A stretch of 8,543 nt of DNA from Parachlamydiales bacterium. GTDB taxonomy: Bacteria; Chlamydiota; Chlamydiia; Chlamydiales; Rhabdochlamydiaceae. This document shows, piece after piece, positions 6,362-8,543 of this stretch; position 1 is the stretch's first letter, and every line of letters starts with the position of its first letter. Location: the NCBI GenBank assembly GCA_020050965.1, contig JAGVJV010000088.1:1-8543 (forward strand). Reading direction: 5' to 3'. Position numbers and translations under genes: made by a program. The notes below the pieces were generated by a model that was not told where the DNA came from, did no database searches, and worked only from the letters and a program-made list of their open reading frames with translations.

Positions 6362-7593
6362 TTCGTGATTCTCCTAATGTAGATCCGTCGCACCCGTTTT
6401 ACGTCGGAAGAGAGGACGTGGAAGCTCAAGTTTTTGTAAGTATATTTTGCGCCGCTTTTGGGGATATCCCCCATTTGTTCTGTTAGCCATCCCCCGACGG
6501 TGACCATCTGATTTTCGCTCTTGATCGAGATATCGAAGATCGCCTCTAGCTCCATCAGCTCTAGTTTTCCGCTTGCAATCAGGACATCTTCGCCCGAGCG
6601 GGTGTACCTATTTTTTTCATCGCGCCGGTCGACAATTTCCCCGACGACCGTCTCAACCAAATCTTCAATTGTGAGGATCCCGGCAAAGGCCCCATATTCA
6701 TCGACCACGATCGCAAGCGATTGCCTCTTCTCATACATCTGATCAAGTAGAGGCTGGGCATCCATTGATTCGGGAACAAAGAACGGCTTGCTTAGTATGG
6801 GCAAGATGTCTTTGCTGGTTTTGATCGATTCCCGATGCAGGAAGAATTTTCCGCTCGAGATAATCCCAATGACATTGTCGACACTCCCCTCGCAGACGGG
6901 GATCCGGGTGCACTCTTGATCGACAAAGAGGTGGATCAATTTTGACACAGGTTCATTGATTTCAAAAAACAGCACCTCTTCTCGGGGGCGCAGAAAACCT
7001 TTTGCATTCGAATGCTGCAGATTGAGATACCCTCTCATCAATTCAGCCTCTTCTTCAGCCAGCACCCCCCTCGCTCGCGAAGCCCTCAGAGCATGCTGCA
7101 GCTCATCGGCCGAAATGTCCTCCTCCTCCTTCAAGAAGAAAAAGAGGATGCGGGAGATCAAAGTAGTGATCCGGACGAGCGCTTTCCGAATGGGCAAGAG
7201 AATTCCTTCGATCGTCCAAATCGGAGTAGAAACGTGGGGCGCAAGTCTCACATTATTGGCAATTCCGATCGATTTAGGGATAAATTCGCCAAAAGTGAGG
7301 GTCAATGCCAAGGGGACACCCACCGTGAGCCACCAGCCCGACAAGGTGCCGAAAATACTCGATACGACGTTCTGGATGCAGATATTGACCATTACATTGA
7401 GCATGATCAGCGTGATGAGCAGATCTCTGGGCGAGTCGAGTAATTTAGCGACGAGAACTTTCCGCGGGTCTTTGGTTTTGCGGAACATTTGCAGTTGCAT
7501 GGGGGAAAGGGAGAACAGGGCAGTTTCAGTGGATGAGAAAAACGCAGATCCCAGAATCAAGAATACGAGGAGAATAATGAGCAGTGGGGTCAT
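6358..7593 (-). CDS. DUF21/CBS/CorC-HlyC membrane protein, canonical paralogue (TlyC-like)
   Basis: A 411-residue CNNM/CorC-family protein with complete motifs. The DUF21 domain (about 1-180) has SSTETA in the first helix (20-25) and GEFIPKSIG (102-110), the polar residues that line the Mg site in structurally studied relatives. The CBS pair (about 200-320) ends in VVDEYGAFAGILTIEDLVE (D298, E299, Y300), and the CorC_HlyC domain near 330-405 includes VGGWLTEQMGDIPKSG. An acidic linker, LKEEEDISADELQHAL, joins membrane and CBS parts. A role in divalent cation efflux or homeostasis is inferred from the family. The start ATG overlaps the stop of the DivIC/FtsB-like gene as ATGA; no independent ribosome site is evident beyond GAAGAA. 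It is the second gene of the operon driven from 7936-7964. Confidence 0.92.
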   Translation of the reverse strand: MTPLLIILLVFLILGSAFFSSTETALFSLSPMQLQMFRKTKDPRKVLVAKLLDSPRDLLITLIMLNVMVNICIQNVVSSIFGTLSGWWLTVGVPLALTLTFGEFIPKSIGIANNVRLAPHVSTPIWTIEGILLPIRKALVRITTLISRILFFFLKEEEDISADELQHALRASRARGVLAEEEAELMRGYLNLQHSNAKGFLRPREEVLFFEINEPVSKLIHLFVDQECTRIPVCEGSVDNVIGIISSGKFFLHRESIKTSKDILPILSKPFFVPESMDAQPLLDQMYEKRQSLAIVVDEYGAFAGILTIEDLVETVVGEIVDRRDEKNRYTRSGEDVLIASGKLELMELEAIFDISIKSENQMVTVGGWLTEQMGDIPKSGAKYTYKNLSFHVLSSDVKRVRRIYIRRITK

Positions 7594-7892
7594 TGTTCTT
7601 CGAAATATACCTTAGTCTGACCATATGGTACCATGCCAAGGTGTTTTTTGAGGAGTATTTCCGTCCAAGCCGGATCAGACTGGCTACTCATTTGCAAAAG
7701 CAATTCCTCTCTTTTCTCGAGAGCGACGCATAGCTGTTTCTCGAGAACATTAACTTTCTCTGTTAGAGTGGAGTACATTTGCTTCTTCTTGTGCATCCCG
7801 TGCAAATAGACAGCATAGCTCAAGAGGATGAGCAGGATCGCCCACCAGCAGCGCAAAAAGAAAACGTAGAGGGTACTCCCCTTTGAGGTCAT
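7590..7892 (-). CDS. DivIC/FtsB-like small bitopic membrane protein
   Basis: A 100-residue protein with the layout of the septum formation initiator (DivIC/FtsB) family: a short cytoplasmic N-terminus, one transmembrane helix (about 10-30), a coiled coil (about 34-70), and a short C-terminal domain. That domain has the family-like pattern of D73-P74, a helix, then LGMV (85-88) and G91 before a terminal beta strand. In the family these proteins link FtsL and FtsQ to control septal peptidoglycan synthesis; Chlamydiae lack FtsZ but keep several such proteins. I chose ATG at 7892 over a start at 8063. The longer version would begin inside the inverted repeat and upstream of the promoter at 7936-7964, and its extra 57 residues look like translated non-coding sequence. 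AAGG lies 11 bases upstream, a weak site. It is the first gene of a three-gene unit, overlapping the next by ATGA. Family assignment rests on a short motif and topology. Confidence 0.65.
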   Translation of the reverse strand: MTSKGSTLYVFFLRCWWAILLILLSYAVYLHGMHKKKQMYSTLTEKVNVLEKQLCVALEKREELLLQMSSQSDPAWTEILLKKHLGMVPYGQTKVYFEEQ

Positions 7893-7935
7893 TGTGACAC
7901 AGGCCTTGTTCTGAAAACAGACATCATACTTACTT

Positions 7936-7964
7936 GATATAAATAAATGGAACCAAATTTTCAA
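7936..7964 (-). promoter_or_regulatory. Sigma70-type promoter for the DivIC-like/TlyC-like operon
   Basis: On the minus strand, TTGAAA (7964-7959) and TATATC (7941-7936) are spaced by exactly 17 bases. The expected transcription start near 7929 gives a leader of about 37 bases before the ATG at 7892. The hexamer type and spacing closely resemble the promoter at 86-114, which has the same -10 sequence. Confidence 0.6.
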
Positions 7965-8013
7965 ACAGATATTTTTCTCATCTGGTTTTAGAGAGTGATG
8001 GAAGGGCTTTTTT

Positions 8014-8075
8014 GGTTGAATAGACATATCGGGGGACATGGCGAAGCGCATGTAACCCGACATGTCTATTCTACC
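8014..8075 (-). repeat. Long inverted repeat between dcd and the next operon
   Basis: Bases 8018-8033 (GAATAGACATATCGGG) and 8056-8071 (CCCGACATGTCTATTC) are complementary over 16 positions with one exception. Three more pairs lie outside a T:T mismatch (8014-8016 with 8073-8075). A second stem, ACATG at 8036-8040 with CATGT at 8049-8053, sits inside, with two further G:C pairs possible if one base is bulged. The single exception is an A:C mismatch in plus-strand RNA but a G:U pair in minus-strand RNA, so the structure is complete only in RNA read in the direction of dcd. No T run follows on either strand, so a classical intrinsic terminator is not supported. It could be an mRNA 3'-end stabiliser, a protein site or a repeat-family member. 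Confidence 0.75.
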
Positions 8076-8102
8076 TCACAAACCTACACTTACTTTCAAA
8101 AG

Positions 8103-8543
8103 TTAGGCAATGGGAAGGGTGATTTCGATTTGGCCCATGTATTTTCCGCCGCGGTCAGCGTAGGAGACGTCGCAGACTTCGGAGGCTTTGTAGAAGATCA
8201 CCTGGGCAAGCCCTTCATGCGCATAGATTTTCGCAGGAAGAGGGGTCGTATTGGAGATCTCTAAAGTAACATAGCCTTCCCATTCGGGCTCAAAGGGCGT
8301 TACGTTGACGATGATCCCGCAGCGTGCATAGGTGGATTTCCCGATACAGAGGGTGATCACATCGCGCGGAATGCGGAAATACTCGACACTTTTGGCCAGG
8401 GCGAAGGAGTTGGGCGGGATGATGCACTCTTCGGCGATGACGTCGACAAAGGCATTAGGGCTAAAAGCCTTGGGATCGACAATCGAGTTATTGATATTGG
8501 TGAAGACTTTAAATTCGTTCGACACGCGCAGGTCATAACCATA
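8103..8543 (-). CDS. dcd: dCTP deaminase, N-terminus missing at the window edge
   Basis: The C-terminal 146 residues of dCTP deaminase, which converts dCTP to dUTP in the cytoplasm as the first step of a route to dTTP. Visible motifs: YGYDLRV at the truncated end, the nucleotide-binding GKSTYAR (68-74 of the visible part), and the catalytic Glu in VTLEISN (E95 of the visible part, equivalent to E138 in E. coli). The C-terminal YADRGGKYMGQ belongs to the triphosphate and dimer region. About 45 residues are missing compared with the usual length of about 190. An internal GTG (visible residue 7) should not be taken as the start, because the conserved YGYDLR precedes it in frame. The promoter is off-window. 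The following gene begins 210 bases downstream with its own promoter, so dcd is probably not in that operon. Confidence 0.95.
   Translation of the reverse strand, partial: YGYDLRVSNEFKVFTNINNSIVDPKAFSPNAFVDVIAEECIIPPNSFALAKSVEYFRIPRDVITLCIGKSTYARCGIIVNVTPFEPEWEGYVTLEISNTTPLPAKIYAHEGLAQVIFYKASEVCDVSYADRGGKYMGQIEITLPIA

Noticed and set aside
6956..7615. Plus-strand open frame of 219 codons
   Set aside because: It is antisense to the motif-complete CorC-like gene and its translation is Ser/Arg-rich with no recognisable motif.
7893..8063. N-terminal extension of the DivIC/FtsB-like gene (57 extra residues)
   Set aside because: It begins within the inverted repeat, spans the operon promoter and encodes no recognisable segment; the start at 7892 gives the expected family layout.
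8014..8075. Inverted repeat as an intrinsic terminator for dcd
   Set aside because: The sequence after the stem on the minus strand is AACCAAAAAAGCC, without a U tract; a non-classical role remains possible.
8508..8525. GTG at 8525 as the dcd start
   Set aside because: The conserved YGYDLR motif continues in frame upstream to the window edge, so the gene is simply truncated by the window.

Overview
The window most likely comes from a member of the Chlamydiae, and probably from an environmental (Parachlamydiales-type) lineage rather than Chlamydia itself. I infer this from gene order and gene content, not from any marker RNA. From memory, Chlamydia trachomatis has a contiguous block of two CBS-domain 'TlyC' proteins (CT256, CT257), a NifS-like cysteine desulfurase (CT258) and a PP2C phosphatase (CT259). 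All four families are present here in the same neighbourhood. Added to the block are a serpin, a CPBP membrane protease and an F-box-like protein; F-box proteins are a known expansion in amoeba-associated chlamydiae. The dCTP deaminase at the right edge also has a chlamydial-looking sequence.

Left half, plus strand (1-4011): a hairpin that looks like the terminator of an off-window gene, then a sigma70-like promoter (86-114). Next comes a tightly packed run: CPBP intramembrane protease (161-1021), exported serpin (1018-2163) and PP2C protein phosphatase (2153-2884). These overlap by 4 and 11 bases, so they should be co-translated. The cysteine desulfurase (2914-4011) follows after a 29-base gap that holds its own candidate promoter, placed so that the transcript would be nearly leaderless.

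Middle, minus strand (4041-5128): an AT-rich island with two small genes read right to left. One encodes a 107-residue protein with a hydrophobic segment near its C-terminus; the other encodes a 212-residue F-box-like protein. They have strong Shine-Dalgarno sites and a near-consensus promoter (5041-5069), unlike their neighbours. The island interrupts the otherwise conserved block and is the best candidate for a lineage-specific, host-directed cassette.

Right half, minus strand (5129-8543): a three-gene operon with a clear promoter (7936-7964). It encodes a DivIC/FtsB-like small membrane protein (7590-7892), then two different DUF21/CBS/CorC membrane proteins (6358-7593 and 5129-6361), each joined by an ATGA overlap. 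Upstream lie a long, almost perfect inverted repeat (8014-8075) and the 3' part of dcd (8103-8543), cut by the window edge.

I saw no rRNA, tRNA, CRISPR array, transposase or attachment site. No gene-free stretch in the window exceeds 300 bases; the longest is 7893-8102.
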